Origin: Bradyrhizobium sp. ORS 375
GTDB lineage: Bacteria; Pseudomonadota; Alphaproteobacteria; Rhizobiales; Xanthobacteraceae
Assembly: GCF_000239775.1 (NCBI RefSeq)
Contig: NZ_CAFI01000120.1
Coordinates: forward strand, 1 to 41,117
Length of the DNA stretch: 41,117 nt
Reading direction: 5' to 3'
The notes beneath the pieces were generated by a model. The model saw nothing but the letters and a program-made list of their open reading frames with translations. It was not told the origin of the DNA and ran no database searches. Numbering within the stretch: the first letter of the stretch is position 1; each line of letters begins with the position of its first letter. A program made the translations under genes and the position numbers. This document shows positions 19,068 to 27,381 of this stretch, piece after piece.

Positions 19068-19373
19068 CTATTTCTTCAGGCTGAGAATATAGCCGGCAAG
19101 ATCGTCAGCGTCTGCGGTGCTCAGGGGGTTGTTGGCCATGGTGGCGTGCGGGAGCAGCAGGAACTTGACCAGCATCTCCCGGGTGACGCTCTCCTTGGCG
19201 GCGATCGCGACGAACGGCTGGGCGCGCCGAAACCGGGTCGGCTCGTCCCCGATGGCATGGCAGGCGGCGCACCAGCGCGCGGCGAGTTGGCGACCATGTT
19301 CAAGATCTTTGGCTGCCGCGCCGGCCAGCGGCAGGACAAGAAACAGGATCGTTAACGCGGCGGCTGCACGCAA
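19068..19373 (-). CDS. Small exported c-type cytochrome
   Basis: 101-residue mono-haem cytochrome c. A Sec signal peptide (about 1-21, ending GAAA before KDLEHG) directs it to the periplasm. CAACH (C35, C38, H39) binds haem and Met79 in HATMANNPLS is the likely sixth ligand. The C-terminal helix DDLAGYILSLKK is typical. No in-frame ATG lies near the start. TTG at 19373 is chosen because GAGGAG lies nine bases upstream and the signal peptide begins exactly there; a longer frame running into the preceding gene is not credible. The ribosome site overlaps the CBS-BON stop codon (gap 13 bp), so the two are one operon. An electron-carrier role is expected; partner unknown. Confidence 0.88.
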   Translation of the reverse strand: MRAAAALTILFLVLPLAGAAAKDLEHGRQLAARWCAACHAIGDEPTRFRRAQPFVAIAAKESVTREMLVKFLLLPHATMANNPLSTADADDLAGYILSLKK

Positions 19374-19386
19374 GGGTTGGTGCTCC

Positions 19387-20136
19387 TCATAGCGGCTGGT
19401 CGTCGTCGGTCGACGGCTGCTCCTGCAGCGAGACGATGTCGCCGCCGCCGAACTCGTCCTCGGGAGGCGGGTAAATCCACATGTGGTCCCGGACGTCCCG
19501 GACACCTTGCACGCTCTTGGCGGCCACCAGCGCCGTGGCCCGTTCCTTTTCGGTGCGGACGGCACCGGTCAGATGCGCGATGCCGTTGCGGACGACGACG
19601 TTGAAGCGGCAGTGCTTGCAGGCGGCCTGGTCGAGCGCATCGAGGATGGAACCGCGGATCTCGTCGTCGTCACGGCTCGGCGCTGGCACGGCGGTGGCGA
19701 GATCGGCCAGGGTCTGCACGAAGTCGGTGTGCGTCACCATGCCGGCCAGTTGGTCTCCGCTCATCACCGGTAGCCGCTTGATGCTGCGCTTCTCCATGAG
19801 CTCGGCAATCTCGGCAAGGCTGGCGTCGGTGCTGACGGTGACCGCCGGCCGGCTCATGATGTCGCCGACGGTGCGGCCATGGGAGTGGACGAAATCCGCG
19901 CCGATGCGGCCGCGTCCAACCAGGAGATCGAGCCAGCGCCCCTGTCTGCGCTCGGTGCCGAGCTCGGCGCGGCGCAGGAAATCGCCGTCGGTCACCATGC
20001 CGACCAGCCGGCCGGCGGCATCGATCACCGGCAGACCGCCGATATGATTGCGCAGCATGATCCGCGCCGCCTCGGCCACCGGAGTTCCCGGCGTCACCGT
20101 GATCACGGATCTGGTCATGATCTGATGGGCGCGCAT
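19387..20136 (-). CDS. CBS-pair plus BON domain protein
   Basis: 249-residue protein. CBS1 lies at about residues 7-60 (GGLPVIDAAGRLVGMVTDGDFL), CBS2 at about 90-150 (IKRLPVMSGDQLAGMVTHTDF), and a BON domain at about 162-225 (VVVRNGIAHLTGAV then VQGVRDVRDH). CBS pairs bind adenine nucleotides, while BON domains usually contact membranes or ligands. There is no signal peptide, so it is probably cytosolic. A CKHC pair before the BON domain might be redox-active (speculative). The FixK/FNR-like box centred about 73 bp upstream of the start suggests induction at low oxygen, and the tiny cytochrome c gene downstream fits a respiratory context. ATG 20136 has no strong ribosome site. Confidence 0.88.
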   Translation of the reverse strand: MRAHQIMTRSVITVTPGTPVAEAARIMLRNHIGGLPVIDAAGRLVGMVTDGDFLRRAELGTERRQGRWLDLLVGRGRIGADFVHSHGRTVGDIMSRPAVTVSTDASLAEIAELMEKRSIKRLPVMSGDQLAGMVTHTDFVQTLADLATAVPAPSRDDDEIRGSILDALDQAACKHCRFNVVVRNGIAHLTGAVRTEKERATALVAAKSVQGVRDVRDHMWIYPPPEDEFGGGDIVSLQEQPSTDDDQPL

Positions 20137-20202
20137 GGCATGGTCTCGCGAAATGGCTGGCGTCGCAATTCATGAAGAATAGCGACCTCGCGCCGCATCT
20201 GC

Positions 20203-20216
20203 TTGATAAGGATCAA
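20203..20216. promoter_or_regulatory. FixK/FNR-type operator (TTGAT-N4-ATCAA)
   Basis: TTGATAAGGATCAA is a perfect match to the anaerobox/FixK consensus TTGAT-N4-ATCAA. It lies in the 97-bp gap upstream of the CBS-BON gene, centred about 73 bp before its start. That is compatible with a -41.5 activator site if transcription starts about 30 bp before the gene. On the other side is the 3' end of the ligase gene, so the CBS-BON/cytochrome c operon is the only sensible target. Confidence 0.75.
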
Positions 20217-20233
20217 CGCGACGTCGCGGCGTG

Positions 20234-21784
20234 CTACACGATCCGCGAGGTCTTGTTGCCCCAGTAGCGATCGCGCAGCAGGCGCTTGTAGAGCTTGCCG
20301 GTCGGCAGCCGCGGCAGCTCCTTTTCGAAGTCGATCGAGCGCGGCACCTTCTGCCGCGCCAGCGACTGCCGGCAGAACGCGATCAGCTCGTCCTCCAACT
20401 CGGGACCAGGCATGATGCCCGACATCGGCTGGATCACCGCCTTCACCTCCTCGCCGAGATCGGCATTGGGGACGCCGAACACGGCGGCATCGGCGACCTT
20501 CGGGTGCGTGATGAGGAGGTTCTCGCATTCCTGCGGATAGATGTTCACACCGCCGGAGATGATCATGAAGGTGGCGCGGTCGGTGAGGTAGAGATAGCCG
20601 TCGGCATCGACATAGCCGACATCGCCGACCGTGCTCATCGTGCCGTCGGCCGAGCGCGCCTCCTTGGTGCGCTCGGGATCGTTGAAGTACTCGAACGGCG
20701 ACCCCGTCTTGAACCACACCGTGCCGGCGGTCCCGGTCGGGCACGGCTTCATATCCTCATCGAGGATGTGGAGGTCGCCGAACAGCACCTTGCCCACCGT
20801 GCCGCGATGCGCGAGCCACTGCTCGCTGTCACAGGCGGTGAAGCCGAGCCCTTCGGTGGCGCCGTAATATTCGTGGATGATCGGCCCCCACCATTTGATC
20901 ATGTCCTCCTTGACCTGCGCCGGGCAGGGCGCCGCGGCATGGATCGCCACTTCCAGGGAGGACAGATCGTAGCGGGTGCGGACCTCCTCGGGCAGTTTCA
21001 GCATGCGCGAGAACATCGTCGGCACCAGTTGCGTATGCGTGATGCCCCACTGCTCGACGAGCTGCAGATAGCGCTCGGGATCGAACGTCTCCATGATGAT
21101 GGCGGTGCCGCCGCTGCGGATGGTGAGGTTGACGGCGGCCTGCGGCGCGGAGTGATACAGCGGCGCCGGCGACAGATAGATCATGCCCTCGCGATAGCGC
21201 CACAGCTTCTCGAGGAAGTCGAAGATCGGCAGCTGCTGCACCGGCGGCTGCTCGGGCAGCGGTCGCAGGATGCCTTTCGGACGCCCCGTGGTGCCGGATG
21301 AATACAACATCGCGGTGCCGACGCTTTCGTCGTCGATCGGCGTGTCCGGCAGACCTGCAGTAGCTTCCGCGAGGCCGACGACGCGCTCGCTCTCACCTGG
21401 ACCATCGGCGACGATGCAGAGCTCGATGCCGGGCGCCTCCTTCATCGCCTCGCGCGCGACATCGAGCTTGGCGAGCGAGGTGATCAGCAGCCGCGACTGG
21501 CTGTTGTTGAGGATGTAGGCGAGCTCGCCCGGGGTGAGATAGGAGTTCACGCAGGTGAAGTAGAGCCCGGAGCGCTCGCCGGCGCCGCACGCCTCGAGGT
21601 AGCGGCTGTTGTTCTCCATGAAGATCGAATAGTGGTCGAGCCGCTTCAGGCCGCGCTGGCGGAACAGATGCGCCAGCCGGTTCGAGCGCGCCTCCAGCTC
21701 GCGATAGGTCACCGCCTCGCCGGTGGAGGCCATGATGAAGGCCGGTTGGAGTGGGCGCAGCCTTGCGTGCTTGCCGGTGTACAT
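20234..21784 (-). CDS. Acyl-CoA synthetase (AMP-binding)
   Basis: Third ANL-superfamily ligase, 516 residues. YSSGTTGRPKG is the phosphate loop, YYGATEG the A5 motif, VGDVGYVDADGYLYLTDR and ISGGVNIYPQECE the hinge, and LPTGKLYKRLL the C-terminal catalytic Lys. The ATG at 21784 is chosen because GGAGGA lies three bases upstream; an in-frame ATG at 21802 would add six residues and has no such site. It is divergent from the solute-binding protein gene at 22092 across about 307 bp, the same ligase/binding-protein pairing seen at 132-2989. Substrate unknown; a fatty or aromatic carboxylate is likely. Confidence 0.9.
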   Translation of the reverse strand: MYTGKHARLRPLQPAFIMASTGEAVTYRELEARSNRLAHLFRQRGLKRLDHYSIFMENNSRYLEACGAGERSGLYFTCVNSYLTPGELAYILNNSQSRLLITSLAKLDVAREAMKEAPGIELCIVADGPGESERVVGLAEATAGLPDTPIDDESVGTAMLYSSGTTGRPKGILRPLPEQPPVQQLPIFDFLEKLWRYREGMIYLSPAPLYHSAPQAAVNLTIRSGGTAIIMETFDPERYLQLVEQWGITHTQLVPTMFSRMLKLPEEVRTRYDLSSLEVAIHAAAPCPAQVKEDMIKWWGPIIHEYYGATEGLGFTACDSEQWLAHRGTVGKVLFGDLHILDEDMKPCPTGTAGTVWFKTGSPFEYFNDPERTKEARSADGTMSTVGDVGYVDADGYLYLTDRATFMIISGGVNIYPQECENLLITHPKVADAAVFGVPNADLGEEVKAVIQPMSGIMPGPELEDELIAFCRQSLARQKVPRSIDFEKELPRLPTGKLYKRLLRDRYWGNKTSRIV

Positions 21785-22091
21785 CTGTCCTCCCCAAATC
21801 ATCTGCCGGATATTCCGCGGCGCGGCGCGCGGGCGGGGAGGGACAGGCCACGTGACGCGGCAGCGCGCGTCACGACGTCAGGCTGTTCCCGTCCGCACGC
21901 GCCATCCTCGCGGGACGGCTGTTTGTTGCTTGGGGTGGACTGTAGCGGAGGACCCCGCACCCCTCAACACGGCTCTCCGTCCTTTGGCTAGGGCGGGAAG
22001 GGATGGGCGCGGCCGGGGTTCTGGCATAACATGAGCGCGGCATTCCAAAGCGAATGACGGTGACAACTAAGAAAACGCTGGGAGAGAACCT
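21785..22091. other. Divergent promoter region
   Basis: These 307 bp separate the ligase start from the solute-binding protein start and must hold both promoters. The sequence is GC-rich with short GCGCGC runs and no long repeat. GGGACAG occurs at about 21842, but it lacks the partner half-site seen at 33256 and 34163. No gene is visible. Confidence 0.5.
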
Positions 22092-23279
22092 ATGAAATCG
22101 GGCTTGCTGGCTTTTGCTGCGGTTGGTGCGCTGATGGTGGCGGCGCCGGCCTCGGCACAGGTCAAGATCGGCATCCTCAACGACCAGTCCGGCGTCTATG
22201 CCGATTACGGCGGCAAATATTCCGTCGAGGCCGCCAAGATGGCGATCGAGGATTTCGGCGGCGAGGTGCTGGGGCAGAAGGTCGAGCTGGTCACCGCCGA
22301 CCACCAGAACAAGCCGGATCTCGCCTCGTCGATCGCGCGGCGCTGGTACGACACCGAGGGTGTTGACATGATCACCGAGCTCACCACCTCCTCGGTCGCG
22401 CTGGCGATCCAGGAGCTGTCGAAGGAGAAGAAGAAGATCGACATCGTGGTCGGCGCCGCGACCTCGCGCATCACAGGCGATGCCTGCACGCCCTACGGCT
22501 TCCACTGGGCCTATGACACCCGCGCGCTCGCGGTCGGCACCGGCGGCGCGCTGGTCGAATCTGGCGGCGACAGCTGGTTCTTCATGACCGCCGACTACGC
22601 CTTCGGCTATGCGCTGGAGAAGGACACCAGCGACATCGTGACGTCCAAGGGCGGCAAGGTGCTCGGCTCAGTGCGCATCCCGCTGAACTCGTCGGATTTC
22701 TCGTCCTTCCTGCTGCAGGCGCAGAGCTCCAAGGCCAAGATCATCGGGCTTGCCAATGCCGGCCTCGACACCACCAATTCGATCAAGCAGGCGGCCGAGT
22801 TCGGCATCGTCAAGGGCGGCCAGAAGCTCGCCGGCCTGCTGATGACCCTGTCCGAGGTGCACGGTCTTGGCCTTGAGGCCGCGCAGGGCCTGGTGCTGAC
22901 CGAGGGCTTCTACTGGGATCACGACGACAAGGCCCGCGCCTTCAGCGAGCGCTTCATGAAGCGGACGGGACGCATGCCGAGCATGATCCACGCCGGCACC
23001 TATTCGGCGACGCTGTCCTACCTCAAGGCGGTGAAGGCGGCCGGCACCAAGGATTCCGACGCCGTCGCGGCGAAGCTGAAGGAGCTGCCGGTCGACGACG
23101 CCTTCGCCCAGGGCAAGGTGCTCGCCAACGGCCGCATGGTCCACGACATGTATCTGTTCGAGGTCAAGAAGCCGTCGGAGTCGAAGAAGCCGTGGGACTA
23201 CTACAAGCAGCTCGCCACGGTGCCCGGCGACAAGGCGTTCTTCTCCGCCAAGGAGAGCGGCTGCCCGCTGACGAAGTGA
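22092..23279 (+). CDS. ABC transporter substrate-binding protein (Liv type)
   Basis: 395-residue periplasmic binding protein. The signal peptide runs to ASA-Q at about residue 23, followed by VKIGILNDQSGVYADYGG, a typical type I solute-binding start. ATG 22092 is preceded by GGGAGAGAA at good spacing. Related proteins in Rhodopseudomonas and Bradyrhizobium bind aromatic or fatty carboxylates as well as amino acids, and the divergent acyl-CoA ligase points to a carboxylic acid here (inference). No transmembrane or ATPase partners are nearby, so it must dock to permeases encoded elsewhere or serve another function. Confidence 0.9.
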   Translation: MKSGLLAFAAVGALMVAAPASAQVKIGILNDQSGVYADYGGKYSVEAAKMAIEDFGGEVLGQKVELVTADHQNKPDLASSIARRWYDTEGVDMITELTTSSVALAIQELSKEKKKIDIVVGAATSRITGDACTPYGFHWAYDTRALAVGTGGALVESGGDSWFFMTADYAFGYALEKDTSDIVTSKGGKVLGSVRIPLNSSDFSSFLLQAQSSKAKIIGLANAGLDTTNSIKQAAEFGIVKGGQKLAGLLMTLSEVHGLGLEAAQGLVLTEGFYWDHDDKARAFSERFMKRTGRMPSMIHAGTYSATLSYLKAVKAAGTKDSDAVAAKLKELPVDDAFAQGKVLANGRMVHDMYLFEVKKPSESKKPWDYYKQLATVPGDKAFFSAKESGCPLTK

Positions 23280-23295
23280 GCGCCACATCACCGGT

Positions 23296-23418
23296 GTCGT
23301 CCCGGCCTTGAGCCGGGACCCCTACCGCGTGACCTGTCTTGAGGCAGGCTGGTCATTGGTTGTCGCGCAACCCACACCCGCCGGTGGCTATGGGTCCCGG
23401 GTCAAGCCCGGGACGACG
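23296..23418. repeat. Palindromic intergenic repeat, family C
   Basis: GTCGTCCCGG at the left and CCGGGACGAC at the right are inverted, with inner hairpins (CCGGCCTTGAGCCGG; CCCGGGTCAAGCCCGGG). It lies between two convergent genes and may terminate both transcripts. The same family occurs at 29691. Confidence 0.8.
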
Positions 23419-23427
23419 GCCAAGGGG

Positions 23428-23820
23428 TCAGCCGTGCAGCACGCGCCACAGGATGGCGATCAGCGCGCCTAGCAGCAGCACCAGCGCGGCGAGCGCCTGC
23501 ACACCGAAGCCGGGGCCGCGCTTCTCGGCGGCCTTGGCGTAGGACACCATGTACATCGCGCGGCCGGCGATCCACACTAGGCCGATCAGCGCCGCGATGC
23601 CGTCGCTGACATAGATCGCGAACAGCCACAGCGCCGGCAGGAAGATCGGCAGCCATTCCAGCGTATTCATCTGAACGCGGAAGACGCGTTCGAAATCCGG
23701 ATTGCCGCTGATCGCCGGCGCCTTCACGCCGTACTGAGCCCGCGCCCGGCCCACGACGAGGCTCATGTAAAAATAGAGCATAAGCGCCAGCACGGTGACG
23801 ATGGCGGTGAAATGATACAT
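23428..23820 (-). CDS. MAPEG family membrane protein
   Basis: 130-residue integral membrane protein with about four hydrophobic helices. FERVFRVQMNTLEWLPIFLP matches the family core (ER...N..E..P) of MAPEG proteins, which include microsomal glutathione transferases. ATG 23820 has AGGGGGA about seven bases upstream. It is the last gene of the minus-strand operon, 26 bp after the AttH-like gene. Bacterial MAPEG functions are poorly known; a link to export or modification of a lipophilic compound is inferred only from this position. Confidence 0.85.
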   Translation of the reverse strand: MYHFTAIVTVLALMLYFYMSLVVGRARAQYGVKAPAISGNPDFERVFRVQMNTLEWLPIFLPALWLFAIYVSDGIAALIGLVWIAGRAMYMVSYAKAAEKRGPGFGVQALAALVLLLGALIAILWRVLHG

Positions 23821-23846
23821 GCGCGATTCCCCCTGAGTGAGCGCGT

Positions 23847-24929
23847 CTAATATCCCGTCAGCTCGAGATAGCCCACCCCCGTGTGGCTGCCCCTGAAGCT
23901 GATCGGTCCCTCCCAATAGGGCACGCGGGTGCCCATCCAGGCGTTCGGATTGAGCGGTGCGCTGTCGATCGCGATGCCGAGTGCTGATATCTCGACGCGC
24001 CAGCCGACCGGCAGCCTGCGCGCGCCGATCGCGACCGTCTCGGTCGGCTTCATCACGATGCCGTCGGGACCGAGCGGGCGGGATGCGCCGTCCGCCGTGA
24101 TCCACGTGCCCGAGATGTAGTCGCCATTGCCCTGCCGCATCCGGTACAGCATCAGCTTCTCGCCACCGGCAAAATGCAGCGCGAACCAGTCCCAGCCGCT
24201 CTGGTCGGAGGCCAGCGGCTGGCTGCTCCATTCCCGGTCGAGCCAGGCCATCCCGGTGACCTCGATCGGCTTGTCGTCGAAGGTGAGGCGGCCGCCGGCG
24301 CGGTAGAACGGCTGGCTGTAGTAGTACGAGGCCTGGCCGCGCTCGGACTTGCGGCTGTACCCGCCGATGCCCTGCAGCACCACCGGACGATCCGCCTCCA
24401 GATGCAGGGCGTAGGAGAAGTCGGCTGCGCTCGCGCTCATGTCGAGCGGGGCCAGCGATTGATCGTTGGTCCCATCCGTGCCGCGCAGCTGCCAGTCGTC
24501 GATCCAGGCCTGGAACGGCTTGGCCTCGACGCCGGCCTGGCCGACGCCGCCGCGCGCGAACTTCTCGGTCGAGCGATGGCTGTCGGCGCGGGTGACGGCG
24601 GCATGCGCCATCCACAGCTGCTGATTGTCGAAGCCTTCGGCTTGCGGCCCGGGCCGCGCCGCCGAGCGGAACAGCGTCCATTGCAGGCCGTAGGCCTTGC
24701 CGCCGGCGTCGCTGAGGTTCGCGGTGATGTACCACCACTCGATGCGGAAATCGTCGTGCGGCCCATGGTCGGCCGGGAAGCTGAAGGTCTTGCCCGGCGT
24801 CACCGGCGTGAAGCCGTCGGCACTGTCGCTCAGGCCGGCGAAGCCCTGCGCGCGCGCGAGCCGCGGCAGCGCGAGCAGACCGAGCCCGCCGATCAACCCG
24901 CGCCGCGTGATGGTGGCCCTAGCGTTCAA
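23847..24929 (-). CDS. AttH-like lipocalin-fold exported protein
   Basis: 360-residue protein of the AttH/CrtC-like (double lipocalin) family, with conserved Trp-rich blocks (FRIEWWYITANL; WLDREWSS; GWDWFALHF). The N-terminus TRRGLIGGLGLLALPRLARAQ looks like a twin-arginine signal peptide, so it is probably exported folded. The start is TTG 24929, the only codon giving the complete signal; it overlaps the permease stop by 11 bp, and AGGA lies nine bases upstream. The family is found next to LolD/FtsX-like ABC transporters, as here (Agrobacterium attEFGH is the named example). Likely role: handling a hydrophobic ligand with that transporter. Resemblance to carotenoid hydratase is fold-level only. 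Confidence 0.87.
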   Translation of the reverse strand: MNARATITRRGLIGGLGLLALPRLARAQGFAGLSDSADGFTPVTPGKTFSFPADHGPHDDFRIEWWYITANLSDAGGKAYGLQWTLFRSAARPGPQAEGFDNQQLWMAHAAVTRADSHRSTEKFARGGVGQAGVEAKPFQAWIDDWQLRGTDGTNDQSLAPLDMSASAADFSYALHLEADRPVVLQGIGGYSRKSERGQASYYYSQPFYRAGGRLTFDDKPIEVTGMAWLDREWSSQPLASDQSGWDWFALHFAGGEKLMLYRMRQGNGDYISGTWITADGASRPLGPDGIVMKPTETVAIGARRLPVGWRVEISALGIAIDSAPLNPNAWMGTRVPYWEGPISFRGSHTGVGYLELTGY

Positions 24930-27381
24930 TGGTGAAGGTCCTGACCAGGTGCGCCGGCTGCATCCGCGCCAGCCTGAGCACCGGCAGCAGCGAGGCGATC
25001 AGCGCCGCCACCAGCGTGACGATCAGCAGCCGGATCAGCTGCAGCGGAAACACGTCGAACGGCAGCCGCCAGCCGAACGCCTTCACATTGACGATCGCGA
25101 TCAGGCACCACGCCACCACGAGCCCGAGCGGCAACGCCAGCAGCGCGGTGAGGCCGGCGAGTGCCAGCGTCTTCAGGAGCTCGACCTCGGCGAGCCGCCG
25201 CCGCGTCAGCCCGATCGCCCACAGCGGCGCGAGTTGCGGCAGCCGGGAGTTGGCCAGGGTCAGCAGGCTCGTCAGCAGCGCGATGGCGGCGACGCCGAGC
25301 GTGAAGGTGTTGAGCGCGCCGGTCACCGCAAAGGTGCGGTTGAAGATCTGCTTCGACTCCTGCTTCACCGTCGACTGGTCGACGACGTTGCGGCCGTCGA
25401 GCCCGAACTTTTCCGTGAGCGCGCTGATCAATCCCGGCACGTCAGCCGGCGCCGCGCGCACGGCCATGCGCGTGATCGGCGTCGCCGGAAAGCGGCGCGT
25501 CAGCGCAGCGACGTTGACCGTGACCTGCCCCTTGGGATTGCCGTAATCGGCATAGATGCCGGCGACGCTGATATGCCAGTCGCCGGTCGGCGCGGGAATG
25601 TCGACGCTGTCGCCGAGCGAGAGGTTGAGCCGCCGCGCCAGCTGCTCGCTGACGAAGCCGGCATCGCCGCGCACCAGCTGCTTCCAGGCGTTGTTGTCCG
25701 CCTGCAGCAGTGGCCAATGGTCGCGATAGGTGGCGTGGTCGGGCAGGCCGAGCACGTCGATCGGCGCGCCCCAAAGCTGCGTCTCGGCGCGGCCGCCCGG
25801 CAGCACCGCCTGGACCTCTGGACGCGTGCGCAGCCAGCTCTGTATCTCGCGTGCCTGCGCCTCATCGGCGGCGCTGATGTAGACGTCGGCGGCGAGCCGG
25901 CCGTCGAGCCAGACCAGGAAGGTGCGGCTGAACGTCTCCACCATGGTCGCGACGCCGACATTGACGGCGAGCGCCAGCAGCAGCGCCATCAGAGCCAGCG
26001 ACAATCCCGAGATCTGCTGGCGGCTGTCGGCCCAGAACCATTGCGCCAGCGCTGCCCTGGCGCCGCGCTCGCCGAGCCGCAGCACGAGCTCGAGAATCGC
26101 GGGCAGCAGCAGCGCCGCGCCGAGCATCATGGCTGCGAGCACGCCGAATCCGGCCAGCAGCGATTGCCCGAGCCACAGCAGCAGGCCGGCGGCAACGAAG
26201 AAGGCGAGCGCGACCGCGCTCTGCAGCCGCAGCCAGCGCCGCTGCGCCTCCTGCCAGGCGTAGGGCTGCGCGGTGGCCAGGATCGGCAATCGCATCGACT
26301 TGACGAGGCTGGTGGTGGCGGCCGCGAGCGCACCGGCGATGCTGATGACCAGGCCGGCGAGCCACCATTCGGGCCGCAGGTTCAGCTCGCCCGGAACCTG
26401 CGCGCCATACAATCCGCGCAGCGATGCGGCGACGTTCGGCAGCAGCGCTGCAGCAATGACATAGCCGCAGACGAGACCGACCACCCCCGCGACCAGTGCA
26501 AACGCGACGAGCTCGCCGATCAGCACGCCGTTCAGTTGCCGCGCCGACACGCCGCAGGCGCGCAAGGTGCGCAGCACCGGCAGCCGCTGCTCGAAAGCGA
26601 GGCCGATCGCGGAGTTGACGATGAACAGGCCAACGACGAACGACAGCAGGCCGAAGGCGGTGAGATTGAGGTGGAAGCTGTCGGTCAGCCGCTCCAGGTC
26701 GGTCTCGGCCTCCGGCTGAACCAGCTGGAGGCGGCCGTTGGCGAAGCTCTGCAACGGCGCGCGCGGGCTCGCCATCTTGCCGACCAGGAGCCGCGAGATC
26801 TGGCCGGGCTTGTCGAGCAGCCGCTGCGCGTCGCTGATGTCGACGACGAGCACGCCGGGCGCGAGCTGCTGCTGCACCATCAGTGGCGGCAGCACGGCGT
26901 CGTTGCTGAGCCGCGGCGCCGCGCCGTCCTTGAGATCGAAATCAGCGAGCGTCTCCGGCGAGATCAACGTGCGATGCGGCGGCGTCAGAAACGCCTCGAG
27001 CTCGCTGCGCCCGACCATCGGCGCATTGCCGACCTCCCTGGGGATGCTGAACGGCTCGATGCCGAGCAGCCGGATCGATCGGCCGTCGATCTGGACGCGG
27101 CCTTCGACGACCGGCGACACCGGCCAGCCGGCGCGGCGCAGCTCGGCGAACACGCTCGAGGGCAGCATCTTGCCGTCGCGCGCGACCAGCATCGGCGTGC
27201 GTGCGCCGCCGAAGATCGCCGCCGCGCGATCATAGGAGCTGCGCGCCTGCTGGTTGAGCGCCTGGACGCCACTCCACAGCGCCGTCGCCGAGATCAATCC
27301 GATCAGCAGGGTGGCGAGCTGCATCGGATGCCGACGCCAATGGCTGAGCAGCACGGCGAGGATCCACAGCGCACGTCTCAT
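24919..27381 (-). CDS. ABC transporter permease, duplicated FtsX type (AttFG-like)
   Basis: 820-residue inner-membrane permease. The N-terminal helix (ATLLIGLISATALWSGVQA) is followed by a large periplasmic domain. A first FtsX core follows at about residues 250-430, then further helices, a second periplasmic domain, and a C-terminal FtsX core (about 690-810) ending LLPVLRLARMQPAHLVR. This is the fused two-FtsX layout of the LolC/E and AttFG relatives. Such systems extract or move lipophilic molecules rather than import nutrients. ATG 27381 overlaps the ATPase stop (ATGA). The reading frame continues upstream inside the ATPase gene but is out of frame with it and is noise. Confidence 0.9.
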   Translation of the reverse strand: MRRALWILAVLLSHWRRHPMQLATLLIGLISATALWSGVQALNQQARSSYDRAAAIFGGARTPMLVARDGKMLPSSVFAELRRAGWPVSPVVEGRVQIDGRSIRLLGIEPFSIPREVGNAPMVGRSELEAFLTPPHRTLISPETLADFDLKDGAAPRLSNDAVLPPLMVQQQLAPGVLVVDISDAQRLLDKPGQISRLLVGKMASPRAPLQSFANGRLQLVQPEAETDLERLTDSFHLNLTAFGLLSFVVGLFIVNSAIGLAFEQRLPVLRTLRACGVSARQLNGVLIGELVAFALVAGVVGLVCGYVIAAALLPNVAASLRGLYGAQVPGELNLRPEWWLAGLVISIAGALAAATTSLVKSMRLPILATAQPYAWQEAQRRWLRLQSAVALAFFVAAGLLLWLGQSLLAGFGVLAAMMLGAALLLPAILELVLRLGERGARAALAQWFWADSRQQISGLSLALMALLLALAVNVGVATMVETFSRTFLVWLDGRLAADVYISAADEAQAREIQSWLRTRPEVQAVLPGGRAETQLWGAPIDVLGLPDHATYRDHWPLLQADNNAWKQLVRGDAGFVSEQLARRLNLSLGDSVDIPAPTGDWHISVAGIYADYGNPKGQVTVNVAALTRRFPATPITRMAVRAAPADVPGLISALTEKFGLDGRNVVDQSTVKQESKQIFNRTFAVTGALNTFTLGVAAIALLTSLLTLANSRLPQLAPLWAIGLTRRRLAEVELLKTLALAGLTALLALPLGLVVAWCLIAIVNVKAFGWRLPFDVFPLQLIRLLIVTLVAALIASLLPVLRLARMQPAHLVRTFTIER

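Noticed and set aside
18819-19355. 178-residue plus-strand frame across the kinase/cytochrome gap
   Set aside because: It overlaps the cytochrome c gene antisense and lacks a ribosome site or any recognisable domain.
23847-24929. Carotenoid 1,2-hydratase (CrtC) annotation for the AttH-like gene
   Set aside because: The fold is related, but the neighbours are an FtsX-type ABC transporter rather than carotenoid genes, and the Tat signal fits AttH proteins.
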